Assembly: GCA_945865935.1 (NCBI GenBank)
Contig: CAMBFI010000002.1
Location: forward strand, 186,001 to 250,000
DNA from: Bordetella parapertussis
GTDB lineage: Bacteria > Pseudomonadota > Gammaproteobacteria > Burkholderiales > Burkholderiaceae_B
DNA length: 64,000 bases
Direction of reading: 5' to 3'
The translations under genes were made by a program, and so were the position numbers. Under the pieces are notes generated by a model that did not search any database, was not told the DNA's origin, and saw nothing but the letters and a program-made list of their open reading frames with translations. This document shows positions 47,808 through 59,421 of the stretch, piece by piece. Within the stretch, counting starts at the first letter, position 1. Each line of letters begins with the position of its first letter.

Positions 47808-49274
47808 ATGGGAAAAATTACTGGATTTCTCGAAGTCAATCGGTTGCAAGAAGCATCCGAGGTCCCAGCGAATCGCCTCAAACACTGGCGCGAGTTCGTC
47901 CTCCACCTAACAGACGAACAAGCAGGCAAACAAGCCGCGCGCTGCATGGACTGCGGCATCCCGTTTTGCAACAACGGCTGTCCTGTTAACAACATCATCC
48001 CCGACTGGAATGATCTTGTTTATCGCCAAAACTGGCGGGGTGCGTTAGACGTACTGCACTCCACCAACAACTTCCCAGAATTCACGGGCCGTATCTGTCC
48101 TGCCCCCTGCGAAGCGGCCTGCACACTCAATATCAATAACGACGCGGTGGGCATCAAGTCCATTGAGCACGCCATCATCGACAAGGGTTGGTCTGAAGGC
48201 TGGGTCACGCCCCAACCGCCTGAGCAAAAGACGGGCAAAAAGGTTGCCGTCATCGGCTCGGGTCCTGCAGGTCTGGCTTGCGCGCAGCAATTGACACGCG
48301 TCGGTCACGACGTCACCGTCTTTGAAAAAAATGATCGAATCGGTGGTTTGCTTCGCTATGGCATTCCTGATTTCAAGCTTGAAAAGCAGTTAATCGATCA
48401 GCGTGTGGCGCAAATGCAAGCCGAAGGTGTCACCTTCAAAACCTCGCACTACATCGGTCAGGCTGGGGATTCGCCTGACAAAGCGCTCACGGTCAAGACG
48501 CCCGAAGCGCTTAAAAAAGAGTTTGATGCTGTCGTATTGGCGGGCGGCTGCGAGACACCTCGCGATCTACCCGTCACCGGGCGTGAGCTCGATGGCGTGA
48601 TGTATGCCATGGACTTCCTGCGCCCACAGAACAAAATCGTTGCGGGAGACAAAGTCGCTGGTCAAGTGTTGGCAAAGGGCAAACACGTGGTCGTAATTGG
48701 CGGCGGCGATACCGGTTCAGACTGCGTCGGGACCAGTAATCGCCATGGCGCGAAGTCGGTCACGCAGATCGAGTTGATGCCTCGTCCCCCTGAAAACGAA
48801 AATAAAGCGCTAACCTGGCCTTACTGGCCCGCGAAACTGCGCACCTCATCCTCTCACGAAGAGGGTGCAGAGCGTGACTGGGCACTGACCACCAAATCAC
48901 TGGTTGGCAAGAATGGCAAAGTGGAAAAACTCGTCGCTTGCCGCGTCGAGTGGGTCAAGGACGAGTCGACTGGCCAGATGAAAATGCAGGAAGTGAAGGG
49001 CTCTGAGTTCGATATTCAAGCCGATCTCGTCTTGTTAGCAATGGGTTTTGTCGCCCCAGTAAGCAACATACTCAAAGCCTTCGGTATCGATCAAGACCCC
49101 CGTGGCAACGCTCGCGCCAATACGGAAGACTACCGTAGTAGTGACGACAAGGTTTTCGCCGCGGGTGATATGCGCCGTGGCCAGTCCTTAGTGGTATGGG
49201 CCATTCGGGAAGGTCGTCAGTGCGCACGCTCGGTAGATGAGTTCCTGATGGGCTCGAGCGTCTTGCCTCGCTAA
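47808..49274 (+). CDS. gltD: Glutamate synthase small subunit
   Basis: 488 aa. The N-terminal cysteine-rich domain holds two 4Fe-4S clusters ([36 protein letters not shown]). FAD site: [24 protein letters not shown] site: [19 protein letters not shown]-terminal FAD-contact region: [19 protein letters not shown]. It takes electrons from NADPH and gives them to GltB. Translated right after gltB with AAGGA upstream. Confidence 0.97.
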   Translation: MGKITGFLEVNRLQEASEVPANRLKHWREFVLHLTDEQAGKQAARCMDCGIPFCNNGCPVNNIIPDWNDLVYRQNWRGALDVLHSTNNFPEFTGRICPAPCEAACTLNINNDAVGIKSIEHAIIDKGWSEGWVTPQPPEQKTGKKVAVIGSGPAGLACAQQLTRVGHDVTVFEKNDRIGGLLRYGIPDFKLEKQLIDQRVAQMQAEGVTFKTSHYIGQAGDSPDKALTVKTPEALKKEFDAVVLAGGCETPRDLPVTGRELDGVMYAMDFLRPQNKIVAGDKVAGQVLAKGKHVVVIGGGDTGSDCVGTSNRHGAKSVTQIELMPRPPENENKALTWPYWPAKLRTSSSHEEGAERDWALTTKSLVGKNGKVEKLVACRVEWVKDESTGQMKMQEVKGSEFDIQADLVLLAMGFVAPVSNILKAFGIDQDPRGNARANTEDYRSSDDKVFAAGDMRRGQSLVVWAIREGRQCARSVDEFLMGSSVLPR

Positions 49275-49395
49275 AGACCTCTAAGACGCTGCAATTACGG
49301 TGCAGATAGCGGGCTGTCGGGGCTACAATACGGCCTCGACTGCCCACATGCTCTGACCGAGCTTTACGGCAAAGACCCGATACTTTTGGTTCAAC

Positions 49396-50229
49396 ATGCC
49401 CTCGCCCGCCTCCACCCCTAACAATCCGGTGCTACGCCTAGATAGCGTCTCCTTAGGCTATGGCGATTTCACTGTGCTGCGCGACATTTCCCTCGAAGTG
49501 TCCCGCGGCCAGGTGGTGGCCATGATGGGCGGCTCGGGTTCAGGCAAAACAACCTTGCTGCGCGCCGCCACTGGACAGTTGCGGGCACGCGCTGGCGTGG
49601 TGACCTTGTTTGATCAAGATCTGGCGCAGACCGACGCCCGCCAACTTCAGGCCCTGCGTCAACGCATGGGCGTTTTGTTTCAACAAGGCGCGCTCTTCAC
49701 CGATTTAAATGTGTTTGAGAACGTCGCATTCCCCCTGCGCGAACACGCTTCGCTCACCCAAGCCGAGACGCTCTCCCGCGTGCTGAACACCCTAGATTCT
49801 GTCGGCTTACGCTGCGCCGCGCATCTCAAAGTTTCTGAAGTGTCGGGCGGCATGGCTCGGCGCGTGGCCTTGGCGCGCGCCGTCATTCTTGAACCAGAGC
49901 TCGTTTTATATGACGAGCCTTTCGCCGGTCTCGATCCGATTTCCTTAGGCATCACAGCGCGACTCATCCGCAACCTGTCCGACCGCCTCGGTTGCGCAAG
50001 CGTCGTCATCACCCACGACATCGCAGAGTCCTTCGCGATTGCGGATCAGGTATACCTTGTCGGCCAAGGCTGCATCAAAGCACACGGCGCACCTGCCACG
50101 CTCCACGCTTCAACTGACCCTTACGTACAACAATTTTTAAATGGCCATCCCGACGGACCGGTCCCGTTCGAATATCCAAGCACGCCGGCCTTTGAATCTT
50201 GGCTGGCGCGGCAAGGAGCCCTCCAATGA
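49396..50229 (+). CDS. mlaF: MlaF, ATP-binding protein of the phospholipid transport system
   Basis: 277 aa. Walker A is [18 protein letters not shown], the signature is [14 protein letters not shown], Walker B is [15 protein letters not shown] and the switch His lies in [15 protein letters not shown]. The C-terminal tail after residue 240 is longer than the core. Energises MlaE for lipid movement between inner and outer membranes. Start of a long rightward gene run; TACAAT at 49324-49329 may be its -10. Its stop overlaps the mlaE start (ATGA). Confidence 0.93.
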   Translation: MPSPASTPNNPVLRLDSVSLGYGDFTVLRDISLEVSRGQVVAMMGGSGSGKTTLLRAATGQLRARAGVVTLFDQDLAQTDARQLQALRQRMGVLFQQGALFTDLNVFENVAFPLREHASLTQAETLSRVLNTLDSVGLRCAAHLKVSEVSGGMARRVALARAVILEPELVLYDEPFAGLDPISLGITARLIRNLSDRLGCASVVITHDIAESFAIADQVYLVGQGCIKAHGAPATLHASTDPYVQQFLNGHPDGPVPFEYPSTPAFESWLARQGALQ

Positions 50230-51011
50230 CCTCTCCAAAGGGTATTGCCGCACTTGGGGCCGCAGTACGCAAACGAGTCATCGGTCTGGGCGTCTTCACC
50301 CGTTTCTTTATTCGCTTACTTGCAGCCAGTAGCATTGTGTTCAAGCGCCCGCGGCTCGTCTCGCAACAGATTCACTTTATCGGTAACCACTCCTTATTGA
50401 TCATTGCGGTATCGGGGCTCTTTGTCGGTTTCGTGTTGGGTCTGCAAGGCTATTACACGCTAAACCGCTATGGCTCCGAAGAAGCGCTCGGGTTGTTGGT
50501 CGCACTATCTCTTACCCGCGAACTCGGACCCGTGGTCACTGCGCTCCTGTTTGCCGGACGCGCCGGCACGTCGCTTACCGCAGAAATTGGGCTAATGAGA
50601 GCCGGCGAACAACTGGCCGCAATGGAAGTGATGGCCGTTGACCCCGTGCGGCGTGTATTAGCACCCCGCTTTTGGGGTGGCGTCATTGCCATGCCTGTCT
50701 TGGCCGCCGTTTTTTCAATGGTGGGCATTCTGGGGGGTTGGATTGTAGGGGTGCTACTGATCGGCATTGATACCGGCGCGTTCTGGTCGCAAATGCAAAG
50801 CGGTGTCGATGTATGGAAAGACGTCATGAATGGCGTGATTAAAAGTATTGTGTTCGGCGTGGCGGTCACTCTCATCGCACTATTTGAGGGCTGGCAGGCT
50901 CGGCCCACGCCTGAAGGGGTCGCACGCGCCACCACACGCACGGTCGTCGCAGGCTCACTTGCCGTACTAGGTCTCGATTTTCTGCTAACCGCCTTGATGT
51001 TCAGTAACTAA
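50226..51011 (+). CDS. mlaE: MlaE, permease of the phospholipid transport system
   Basis: 261 aa from [14 protein letters not shown], overlapping the mlaF stop by 4 bases. Five or six hydrophobic segments with the MlaE-family sequences [20 protein letters not shown] and [20 protein letters not shown] followed by [14 protein letters not shown]. It forms the inner-membrane channel with MlaF and MlaD. Confidence 0.94.
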   Translation: MTSPKGIAALGAAVRKRVIGLGVFTRFFIRLLAASSIVFKRPRLVSQQIHFIGNHSLLIIAVSGLFVGFVLGLQGYYTLNRYGSEEALGLLVALSLTRELGPVVTALLFAGRAGTSLTAEIGLMRAGEQLAAMEVMAVDPVRRVLAPRFWGGVIAMPVLAAVFSMVGILGGWIVGVLLIGIDTGAFWSQMQSGVDVWKDVMNGVIKSIVFGVAVTLIALFEGWQARPTPEGVARATTRTVVAGSLAVLGLDFLLTALMFSN

Positions 51012-51025
51012 TTTCGGAGTCAAAT

Positions 51026-51520
51026 ATGTCCAACGAAAAAACAGATTGGTGGGTAGGGCTCTTCGTGTTGCTCGGGGCGATCGCCCTGACCTTCCTCGCG
51101 TTGCGCGCAGGCAACCTCAGTAGCTTTTCCTTCGCACCCACTTATTCGCTGACCGCAAAGTTTGACAACATCGGCGGCCTTAAGGTGCGAGCGCCTGTCA
51201 AAAGCGCTGGTGTCGTCGTGGGACGCGTCGCGTCCATCACCCTCGACGAGAAGACTTTCCAAGCGGTCGTCACCTTGCAGATGCAAAAATCCTATCAGTT
51301 TCCGCTGGACTCCTCAGCAAAGATCCTAACTTCGGGGCTTCTTGGCGAGCAATACATCGGCCTTGAACCTGGTGGGGATGATGCCGCGTTAGCTGCTGGC
51401 GCCACGATCAAGCTCACTCAAAGCGCGATCGTGCTAGAAAGCCTCATCAGTCAGTTTTTATACGGTCAAGCCGAGAAACAAGGCAGCCCCCAAGCCACAA
51501 CGCCGCCTGCGGCAAAGTAG
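51026..51520 (+). CDS. mlaD: MlaD, MCE-domain protein of the phospholipid transport system
   Basis: 164 aa. One N-terminal membrane helix (WVGLFVLLGAIALTFLALRA) is followed by the MCE domain (YSLTAKFDNIGGLKVRAPVK, VGRVASITLDEKTF, ILTSGLLGEQYIGLEPGGDD). MlaD forms a hexameric ring that carries lipid across the periplasm. A short Thr/Ala/Pro tail ends the protein. GGAG lies before the ATG. Confidence 0.94.
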   Translation: MSNEKTDWWVGLFVLLGAIALTFLALRAGNLSSFSFAPTYSLTAKFDNIGGLKVRAPVKSAGVVVGRVASITLDEKTFQAVVTLQMQKSYQFPLDSSAKILTSGLLGEQYIGLEPGGDDAALAAGATIKLTQSAIVLESLISQFLYGQAEKQGSPQATTPPAAK

Positions 51521-51532
51521 CGCCTTCATCCT

Positions 51533-52297
51533 ATGAACACAACATCTCTACGTCGTTGGCTAAGCGCCGTTGCTCTCTGCGCGCTGACAGGGTGTGTCTC
51601 GACACAACCCGCAGGGACAGCAAACACCAACGATCCACTCGAAGCCTCCAACCGTGCGATGTTTGATGTCAATGAAACTATTGATCGTGCCGTTTTTAAG
51701 CCTGTCGCCGAGGCCTATGCGTTTATTACGCCCCAGCCTGTTCGCTCCTGTATCTACAATATTTTTCTGAACATTGGCGACGTCTGGTCGATGTTCAACA
51801 GCGCCATACAAGGTCGCCAAGTGGATGCGCTCAACACCATGGGTCGCATTCTGCTGAACACCACCGCGGGCCTTGGGGGCTGTCTTGATCTAGCGAGCGC
51901 ACGCGGTGCGCAACGCATTCCAAATGATTTTGGTGTCACACTCGGCGTCTGGGGTGTCAGCGCTGGGCCCTATGTCGTGCTGCCTATTATTGGCGCCTCG
52001 ACGCTACGAGATGGCTCGGGAAAAATCGTTGACCTCTACGTCAACCAAGTCGGCTGGGGCTCAACTGTGAGCAACATCGACCTCAGAAACTCACTCTATG
52101 GCTTAGAGGCCGTTGTCAGACGTGAGGCGCTGCTCGATATTTCGAATGTGATTGACCGTACCGCAATCGATCGCTACAGCTTCATTCGTGACGCCTACCT
52201 GAAGCGTCGGAGCGCACAGATTCGCGATCCAGGTGCAGAGGCTGAAGCCCCGCCGAACTATGAAGACGTCGAAACAGAAACAACTGATAAAAAATAG
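51533..52297 (+). CDS. mlaA: MlaA (VacJ), outer-membrane lipoprotein of the Mla system
   Basis: 254 aa. Lipobox ALTGC (lipid Cys about residue 21). Family features: NDPLEASNRAMFDVNETIDR, KPVAEAYAFITPQPVRSCIY, ILLNTTAGLGGCLDLASARG, FGVTLGVWGVSAGPYVVLPI. It removes misplaced phospholipid from the outer leaflet and passes it to MlaC. In many bacteria mlaA is elsewhere; here it lies inside the operon, as in other betaproteobacteria. The C-terminal tail is acidic. Confidence 0.94.
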   Translation: MNTTSLRRWLSAVALCALTGCVSTQPAGTANTNDPLEASNRAMFDVNETIDRAVFKPVAEAYAFITPQPVRSCIYNIFLNIGDVWSMFNSAIQGRQVDALNTMGRILLNTTAGLGGCLDLASARGAQRIPNDFGVTLGVWGVSAGPYVVLPIIGASTLRDGSGKIVDLYVNQVGWGSTVSNIDLRNSLYGLEAVVRREALLDISNVIDRTAIDRYSFIRDAYLKRRSAQIRDPGAEAEAPPNYEDVETETTDKK

Positions 52298-52312
52298 CAA
52301 GGTATAACAACC

Positions 52313-52945
52313 ATGACTCTCTCTTTTTTACGCCTCTCTGCCCAACTCACTCTCCTGGTCGGTCTGATCGCGAGCGCTCCTGCGCTCGCCCAAACCAAGC
52401 CAAATGCGATGGGGGCTCCGAACGAGTTCGTACAGCAAGTGGCCGATCAGGTTCTCGCGGCACTTAAGGCAGATGCTGCGGTAAAGGCCGGGGACACCGC
52501 TCGTATCAATCAAATCGTCGACGAGCTGATCCTGCCCTACGTTAATTTTGAAAAAACAACGCGTCTCGCAGCCGGGCGCAACTGGCGGGATGCCACGGCC
52601 GAACAAAAAGCGGCACTTGTTAAAGCGTTCCGAGGCACGCTCTCGCGTACCTATAGTGGCGCATTTACACGCGTCGATGCGGGCACCGCAATGAAAACAC
52701 TCGCGTTTCGCGGCGATGCTGCGGCTGCCGATGTGGTTGTGAAATCCCAGGTGATGCAAAGCAGCAATACACAACCGATCGCGTTGGACTACCGGCTTGA
52801 AAAAACGAACGAGGGTTGGAAAATTTACGATCTGAACGTCGAAAACATCTGGCTCATCGAAAACTATCGGAACCAATTCACCCAAGAAATCAGTAAAAGT
52901 GGTATCGATGGTCTGATCGCGGCACTTAACAAACGAGCTCAATAA
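52313..52945 (+). CDS. mlaC: MlaC, periplasmic phospholipid carrier
   Basis: 210 aa. Signal peptide with cleavage near ALAQ (residue 27). MlaC/Ttg2D family features: ADQVLAALKADAAVKAGD, LILPYVNFEKTTRLAAGRNW, FRGTLSRTYSGAF and YRLEKTNEGWKIYDLNVENI. It ferries a phospholipid between MlaA and MlaD. Only 6 bases separate it from the next ABC gene, so no mlaB (STAS domain) gene lies at its usual place. Confidence 0.93.
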   Translation: MTLSFLRLSAQLTLLVGLIASAPALAQTKPNAMGAPNEFVQQVADQVLAALKADAAVKAGDTARINQIVDELILPYVNFEKTTRLAAGRNWRDATAEQKAALVKAFRGTLSRTYSGAFTRVDAGTAMKTLAFRGDAAAADVVVKSQVMQSSNTQPIALDYRLEKTNEGWKIYDLNVENIWLIENYRNQFTQEISKSGIDGLIAALNKRAQ

Positions 52946-52951
52946 CAATTC

Positions 52952-53743
52952 ATGCATGCTGTTTCTCTCGATCACGTTTCAAAAATCTATGCGCCGCGTG
53001 CAACGGGCTGGCGCGGATTGTTCATGCCGCCGACTGGCGCTGGGTTTCAGGCCCTCACCGACGTTTCCTTCACCGTCGATCACGGGGAGTTTTTTGCACT
53101 GCTTGGGCCCAACGGCGCGGGCAAAACCACTCTCATTTCGGTTCTAGCTGGATTAAGCCGACCCACCAGTGGTCGCGCGAGCATCTACGGACATGATGTC
53201 GTCACGGATTACCAAGCTGCCCGACGCTCGCTCGGAGTCGTGCCACAAGAACTCGTCTACGATCCGTTTTTTACCGTGCGTGAAACACTACGCATTCAAT
53301 CTGGCTATTTTGGCTTTCGCCGTAATGACGACTGGATCGATGAAATCTTGGCTAACCTAGGTCTCACCGACAAGGCCGATGAAAACATGCGTGCGCTATC
53401 GGGCGGGATGAAACGCCGCGTGCTGGTGGCGCAAGCCCTAGTGCATCGTCCGCCCGTCATTATTTTGGATGAACCCACTGCTGGTGTAGACGTAGATCTG
53501 CGTCGAAGTTTGTGGGAATTTATTTCTCGACTAAATCGGGACGGCCACACCATTCTATTGACCACGCATTATCTTGAAGAAGCACAAGCGCTCTGTGGCC
53601 GTATCGCCATGCTCAAGCGCGGCAAACTGGTTGCCCTAGACACAACGCAAGCTCTGCTCGCGCGTGCGGGCGGAAATCTGGAACAAGCGTTCGTACAGAT
53701 CATGAATGCCGATAACGAAAATACAACTGAGGTGCTCGCGTGA
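52952..53743 (+). CDS. ABC-2 type transporter ATP-binding protein (YadG-like)
   Basis: 263 aa. Walker [18 protein letters not shown], signature [15 protein letters not shown], Walker [20 protein letters not shown], switch His in [15 protein letters not shown]. Pairs with the permease that follows (GTGA overlap). The E. coli relatives YadG/YadH are of unclear function; in betaproteobacteria this pair commonly follows mlaC, suggesting an envelope lipid or glycan export role. The substrate is unknown. Confidence 0.88.
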   Translation: MHAVSLDHVSKIYAPRATGWRGLFMPPTGAGFQALTDVSFTVDHGEFFALLGPNGAGKTTLISVLAGLSRPTSGRASIYGHDVVTDYQAARRSLGVVPQELVYDPFFTVRETLRIQSGYFGFRRNDDWIDEILANLGLTDKADENMRALSGGMKRRVLVAQALVHRPPVIILDEPTAGVDVDLRRSLWEFISRLNRDGHTILLTTHYLEEAQALCGRIAMLKRGKLVALDTTQALLARAGGNLEQAFVQIMNADNENTTEVLA

Positions 53744-54531
53744 CTACACCCGTTCTTACCGTGCGCGCTGGGGCAGGCTCAGGATTTCCAACGCTGCTGG
53801 GCAAGGAATTGCTGCGTTTTTGGAAAGTTGGTTTTCAGACGATTGCCGCACCCGTCATTACAGCGTTACTGTATTTGGTGATCTTCGCTCAAGTGTTGCA
53901 AGATCGCGTCCAGGTGTATGGCAGTGTGCCCTACACCGCTTTCCTCATTCCCGGCCTCATGATGATGAGTATGTTGCAAAACGCCTTTGCAAACCCATCG
54001 TCTTCGCTTATTCAAAGTCGTGTGACGGGCAACCTCGTTTTTGTGCTGCTGCCGCCCATTACGCATCGCGAGTTTTTTAGTGCCTATGTGCTGGCGGGTA
54101 TCGTGCGCGGCATCGCGGTCGGGGCCTTCGTGTGGCTTGTGTCGCTTTACTTTGCACCGCTCTCGGTTAAGCACCCAGTCTGGATGCTTGTCTTTGCTGT
54201 GCTTTCTTGCGGCATCATGTCTATCCTTGGCCTGATTGCAGGGCTGACTTCCGAAAAATTTGATCAATTGGCCGCCTTTCAAAACTTTTTGATCATGCCT
54301 GCTACATTTCTATCTGGCGTTTTTTATTCCATTCACTCCTTGCCTGTTTTTTGGCAACATGTATCACATTGGAATCCGCTGTTCTACACCATCGATGGCT
54401 TTCGATACGGGTTTTTTGGGGTGGCGGATGTGTCACCCTGGCATAGCCTAGCTGTTGTCGCAGGAGTATTTGGTGTGCTGACTGTCTTTGCCTTGAGACT
54501 CCTGGGCAATGGCTACAAACTTAGAACTTAA
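53740..54531 (+). CDS. ABC-2 type transporter permease (YadH-like)
   Basis: 263 aa, six hydrophobic segments. Start is GTG, overlapping the stop of the ATPase gene (GTGA). ABC-2 permease features: VPYTAFLIPGLMMMSMLQNA, LLPPITHREFFSAYVLAGIV and LIMPATFLSGVFYSIHSLPV. Exporter with the preceding ATPase; substrate unknown. Confidence 0.88.
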   Translation: MTTPVLTVRAGAGSGFPTLLGKELLRFWKVGFQTIAAPVITALLYLVIFAQVLQDRVQVYGSVPYTAFLIPGLMMMSMLQNAFANPSSSLIQSRVTGNLVFVLLPPITHREFFSAYVLAGIVRGIAVGAFVWLVSLYFAPLSVKHPVWMLVFAVLSCGIMSILGLIAGLTSEKFDQLAAFQNFLIMPATFLSGVFYSIHSLPVFWQHVSHWNPLFYTIDGFRYGFFGVADVSPWHSLAVVAGVFGVLTVFALRLLGNGYKLRT

Positions 54532-54547
54532 AAGGACGTTGATCACT

Positions 54548-54789
54548 ATGCTGCCCACCCCAGAAAACATTCGTACTTATATCGCCGATGGCCTGGACTG
54601 CGAACATATTGAAGTGACCGGTGACGGCGCCCATTTCGAGGCGGTCATCGTAAGTGCTGCGTTTACAGGCAAGCGTCTGATTGCGCGCCACCAACTCGTG
54701 TATGCCGCACTGGGCGACCGCATGAAACAAGAGATTCACGCACTCTCCATGCAGACACTGACCCCTGAAGAGTTCAATGGAAACCGCTA

Positions 54790-54790
<1 letters not shown>
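54548..54790 (+). CDS. ibaG: BolA family protein (IbaG-like)
   Basis: 80 aa from [15 protein letters not shown], with AAGGACG upstream; an earlier ATG at 54509 lies inside the permease gene. The BolA/KH-like fold is seen in [20 protein letters not shown] and [20 protein letters not shown], with the conserved His of the family in RHQLVY. It probably binds a monothiol glutaredoxin and an Fe-S cluster. Placement directly before murA (stop and start share a base) is shared with E. coli and other proteobacteria, supporting the IbaG subtype. Confidence 0.87.
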
Positions 54791-56046
<1,256 letters not shown>

Positions 56047-56056
56047 AGGAAACCTC

Positions 56057-56728
56057 ATGAGCACGCAAGCGCTCGATCGGCCACTGACGATGGCGCTCTC
56101 AAAAGGGCGCATTTTTGAAGAAACCCTGCCTCTGCTGGAGGCGGCGGGCATTCGCGTGGGCGAAAATCCCGAGCAATCCCGCAAACTCATTATCGCGACA
56201 AGCGATCCGAATTTGCGCTTAATTATCGTACGCGCCTCTGATGTCCCAACCTATGTTGAGTACGGCGCAGCAGACCTCGGCATTGCGGGTAAAGACGTAC
56301 TCATCGAGCACGCGGCCCAGCACCCAGGTGGCCTGTACCAACCGATTGATCTGAATATTGCAAAGTGTCGATTGGCCGTTGCCGTGCGCAAAGGCTTTGA
56401 TTACAGCGCTGCAGTGCATCAGGGCGCGCGTTTGCGTGTCGCCACAAAATACACGCAAGCGGCCCGCGAGCACTTTGCGGCCAAAGGGGTCTATGTCGAC
56501 CTCATTAAGCTCTATGGCTCCATGGAGCTCGCGCCGCTCGTCGGCTTAGCCGATGCGATTGTCGATCTTGTTTCAACCGGCAATACTCTTAAGGCGAACG
56601 ATCTGGTCGCTGTTGAGGACATCATGCCGATTTCATCCCGGTTGGTTGTGAACCGCGCAGCGCTAAAAACTCGGCACACGCAATTGCAGCCCCTTCTTGA
56701 TGCCTTCGAACGTGCGAGCCGCGAGTAA
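56057..56728 (+). CDS. hisG: ATP phosphoribosyltransferase, short catalytic form
   Basis: 223 aa. The short HisG lacks the C-terminal regulatory domain and needs HisZ, a HisRS-like partner not found in this window. It joins ATP and PRPP in the first step of histidine synthesis. Features: [60 protein letters not shown] and [20 protein letters not shown]. Starts the his block; 2 bases from hisD. Confidence 0.95.
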   Translation: MSTQALDRPLTMALSKGRIFEETLPLLEAAGIRVGENPEQSRKLIIATSDPNLRLIIVRASDVPTYVEYGAADLGIAGKDVLIEHAAQHPGGLYQPIDLNIAKCRLAVAVRKGFDYSAAVHQGARLRVATKYTQAAREHFAAKGVYVDLIKLYGSMELAPLVGLADAIVDLVSTGNTLKANDLVAVEDIMPISSRLVVNRAALKTRHTQLQPLLDAFERASRE

Positions 56729-56730
56729 TC

Positions 56731-58035
56731 ATGTCGACGATCACTAGACTGAAATCATCGGCGCCGGACTTTGAAGCGACGCTCAAAAAACTACTGGCTT
56801 TTGATGCAGAGCAAGACGATGCGATCGAGGCCGTCACGGCTCAAATCTTGCAACGCGTGCGTCGCGAAGGGGACGCCGCCCTGCTCGAACTCACCAATCA
56901 GTTTGACCAAGTCAACGCGGCTAACGTTGCCGCGCTTGAAATACCTAAACAAGAGTGGGAGCAAGCGCTTACAAGCTTGCCTGTCCCTCAGAGAAAAGCG
57001 CTTGAGGTTGCCGCAGCGCGCGTGCGCGCCTATCACGACCACCAGCGCCAAGAGAGCTGGTCTTACGTCGAGCAAGACGGCACCAAGCTGGGGCAACAAA
57101 TTACGCCTTTAGATCGCGTCGGCCTCTACGTCCCGGGTGGCAAAGCCGCCTATCCCTCATCGGTCCTCATGAACGCAATTCCCGCCAAAGTAGCGGGTGT
57201 GTCCGAAGTGATTATGGTCACGCCGACGCCACACGGCCAGCGCAACGCCATGGTGTTGGCTGCGGCGGCGATTGCCGGCGTGGATCGTTGCTTTGCGATC
57301 GGTGGCGCCCAAGCAGTTGGCGCACTAGCCTACGGTACGGAGACGGTCCCTGCGGTTGACAAGATCGTGGGGCCGGGCAACGCCTACGTCGCTGCAGCCA
57401 AACGACGTGTGTTTGGCACAGTCGGAATCGATATGATCGCTGGGCCAAGTGAAATTTTGATTATTTGTGACGGCAAGACGCCCGCTGACTGGATCGCCAT
57501 GGACCTGTTTTCACAGGCAGAACACGACGAACTGGCTCAGGCAATCTTGCTTTGCCCGGATGCACACTATCTTGACGCCGTTGAGGCTTCGATCGCGCGT
57601 CTGTTGCCCACCATGCCACGCGCTGACATTATTCGCACGAGTCTGCGCGATCGTGGCGCCCTGATTCATGTGCGCGACCTCGCCGAAGCTTGCGAGATCA
57701 GCAACCGTATCGCCCCCGAACACCTTGAAGTCTCTACCGAATATCCAGAGCAATGGTTGCCCCGCTTGCGCCACGCTGGCGCTATTTTTATGGGGGCGCA
57801 CAGCTCCGAAGCGCTCGGCGACTATTGTGCCGGACCAAACCATGTGTTGCCCACGTCACGCACCGCGCGATTTTCCTCGCCCTTGGGGGTCTACGACTTT
57901 CAAAAGCGTTCGAGCCTGATCCATGTGTCTGCCGCCGGGGCGCAAACATTGGGCAAAATCGCCAATGAACTCGCCTTGGGAGAGGGACTCTCTGCGCACG
58001 CGGCCAGCGCTAGTTTCCGACTCACAGATAAGTAA
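56731..58035 (+). CDS. hisD: Histidinol dehydrogenase
   Basis: 434 aa. Zinc enzyme that oxidises histidinol to histidine in two NAD-dependent steps. Features: [59 protein letters not shown], zinc and catalytic region [17 protein letters not shown], and [18 protein letters not shown]. Followed by a 70-base gap where relatives usually carry hisC. Confidence 0.96.
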   Translation: MSTITRLKSSAPDFEATLKKLLAFDAEQDDAIEAVTAQILQRVRREGDAALLELTNQFDQVNAANVAALEIPKQEWEQALTSLPVPQRKALEVAAARVRAYHDHQRQESWSYVEQDGTKLGQQITPLDRVGLYVPGGKAAYPSSVLMNAIPAKVAGVSEVIMVTPTPHGQRNAMVLAAAAIAGVDRCFAIGGAQAVGALAYGTETVPAVDKIVGPGNAYVAAAKRRVFGTVGIDMIAGPSEILIICDGKTPADWIAMDLFSQAEHDELAQAILLCPDAHYLDAVEASIARLLPTMPRADIIRTSLRDRGALIHVRDLAEACEISNRIAPEHLEVSTEYPEQWLPRLRHAGAIFMGAHSSEALGDYCAGPNHVLPTSRTARFSSPLGVYDFQKRSSLIHVSAAGAQTLGKIANELALGEGLSAHAASASFRLTDK

Positions 58036-58071
58036 TCGGCCTACATCAGTCATAAACGACCCAGACCGCCA

Positions 58072-58077
58072 TACAAT
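58072..58077 (+). promoter_or_regulatory. Candidate internal -10 between hisD and hisB
   Basis: TACAAT stands 29 bases before the hisB ATG in the 70-base hisD-hisB gap. No convincing -35 precedes it (GTCATA at 17 bases). It could give an internal promoter for hisB and downstream genes. Confidence 0.3.
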
Positions 58078-58105
58078 ATCGAGTCCGATGATACGAGTGC
58101 ACGAC

Positions 58106-58693
58106 ATGCGTACTGCAGAAATTACCCGCAACACAAACGAAACGCGTATTCGCGTGGCGATCAACTTAGATGGCACCGGCCGCCAGAAACTCAATACCGG
58201 CGTGCCCTTTCTAGATCACATGCTTGACCAGATCGCGCGCCATGGCTTGATCGATCTCGACGTCCATGCAGAAGGTGATTTGCACATTGATGCACACCAC
58301 ACCGTGGAAGATGTGGGGATCACGCTTGGCCAGGCAATCGCGAAGGCTGTTGGCGATAAGGCGGGTATGCGTCGTTACGGTCACGCCTATGTGCCCCTTG
58401 ACGAAGCGCTCTCACGCGTGGTGGTCGACTTCTCTGGTCGTCCCGGGTTGCAGTTTCATGTTCCGTTCACCCGCGCACGCGTGGGTGACTTTGATGTTGA
58501 TCTGACGATCGAGTTCTTCCAAGGACTCGTGAACCACGCTCTGTTGACGATGCACATCGACAACCTGCGCGGCGTCAACGCGCATCACCAGTGCGAAACA
58601 ATTTTCAAAGCGACTGGACGCGCGCTACGTATGGCGCTCGAACTCGATCCACGGATTGCTGGCGTGGTGCCTTCGACCAAAGGCGTGCTCTAG
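58106..58693 (+). CDS. hisB: Imidazoleglycerol-phosphate dehydratase
   Basis: 195 aa from [17 protein letters not shown], the usual length of the monofunctional enzyme; an ATG six codons earlier is possible, and a still longer frame into hisD is not credible. Manganese-binding motifs are present: [37 protein letters not shown] and [15 protein letters not shown]. There is no histidinol-phosphatase domain, so a separate HisN-type phosphatase must be elsewhere. Confidence 0.95.
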   Translation: MRTAEITRNTNETRIRVAINLDGTGRQKLNTGVPFLDHMLDQIARHGLIDLDVHAEGDLHIDAHHTVEDVGITLGQAIAKAVGDKAGMRRYGHAYVPLDEALSRVVVDFSGRPGLQFHVPFTRARVGDFDVDLTIEFFQGLVNHALLTMHIDNLRGVNAHHQCETIFKATGRALRMALELDPRIAGVVPSTKGVL

Positions 58694-58696
58694 CCT

Positions 58697-59353
58697 ATGA
58701 CTTCCATTGCCATCGTCGATTACGGCATGGGCAACTACCACTCCGTCGAACGGGCCTTGCGCCACGCAGCGCCTGAGGCTGATATTCGTCTGTGCAAGCG
58801 CGCGCAAGACATTGACGCCGCAGATCGCGTCGTGTTTCCTGGACAAGGTGCGATGTCAGATTGCATGCGCACCTTAGACGAAGCTGGCTTGCGGGAGGCT
58901 GTTGTGCGCGCCGCGCGTAACAAGCCTTTGCTGGGTGTTTGTGTCGGCGAACAAATGCTCTTTGAACGCAGCGACGAAGGCAATACAACAAGCTTGGGTA
59001 TTTTCAAAGGCGAAGTCAAACGCTTCAATGGCCCGCTCTTTGCAGAACAGTTCGGCGAACAAACCGATCGTGCCAGTCGACTCAAAGTCCCGCACATGGG
59101 CTGGAATCCTGTTCGTCAAACACGCCCCCATGCGCTTTGGGCGGGCATTGTTGATTCCACTCCGTTTTATTTTGTGCACAGTTACTACGCTGCCCCAACC
59201 GACCCTGCGTTAACCGTGGGTCAGAGCCAGTACGGCGTGCTGTTTACCTGCGCTGTTGCACATGAAAATATCTTTGCCGTACAGTTTCACCCCGAAAAAA
59301 GTGCTGATTCGGGTTTGCGTCTTTACCGTAATTTTGTAGACTGGAACCCTTAA
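58697..59353 (+). CDS. hisH: Imidazole glycerol phosphate synthase, glutaminase subunit
   Basis: 218 aa. Class I glutamine amidotransferase with nucleophile Cys in [13 protein letters not shown], oxyanion region [12 protein letters not shown] and the His-Glu pair in [15 protein letters not shown]. It supplies ammonia to HisF. Three bases after hisB. Confidence 0.95.
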   Translation: MTSIAIVDYGMGNYHSVERALRHAAPEADIRLCKRAQDIDAADRVVFPGQGAMSDCMRTLDEAGLREAVVRAARNKPLLGVCVGEQMLFERSDEGNTTSLGIFKGEVKRFNGPLFAEQFGEQTDRASRLKVPHMGWNPVRQTRPHALWAGIVDSTPFYFVHSYYAAPTDPALTVGQSQYGVLFTCAVAHENIFAVQFHPEKSADSGLRLYRNFVDWNP

Positions 59354-59421
59354 CCCAACCGAGCGATAGGTGCGCACGCATAATGTGTACGATGCCGTCC
59401 CGCTCTTGATCACAAAAAGAT

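Noticed and set aside
57923-58105. N-terminal extension of hisB into hisD.
   Set aside because: The residues have no homology character; the enzyme normally begins near MRTAEITR and is about 195 aa.
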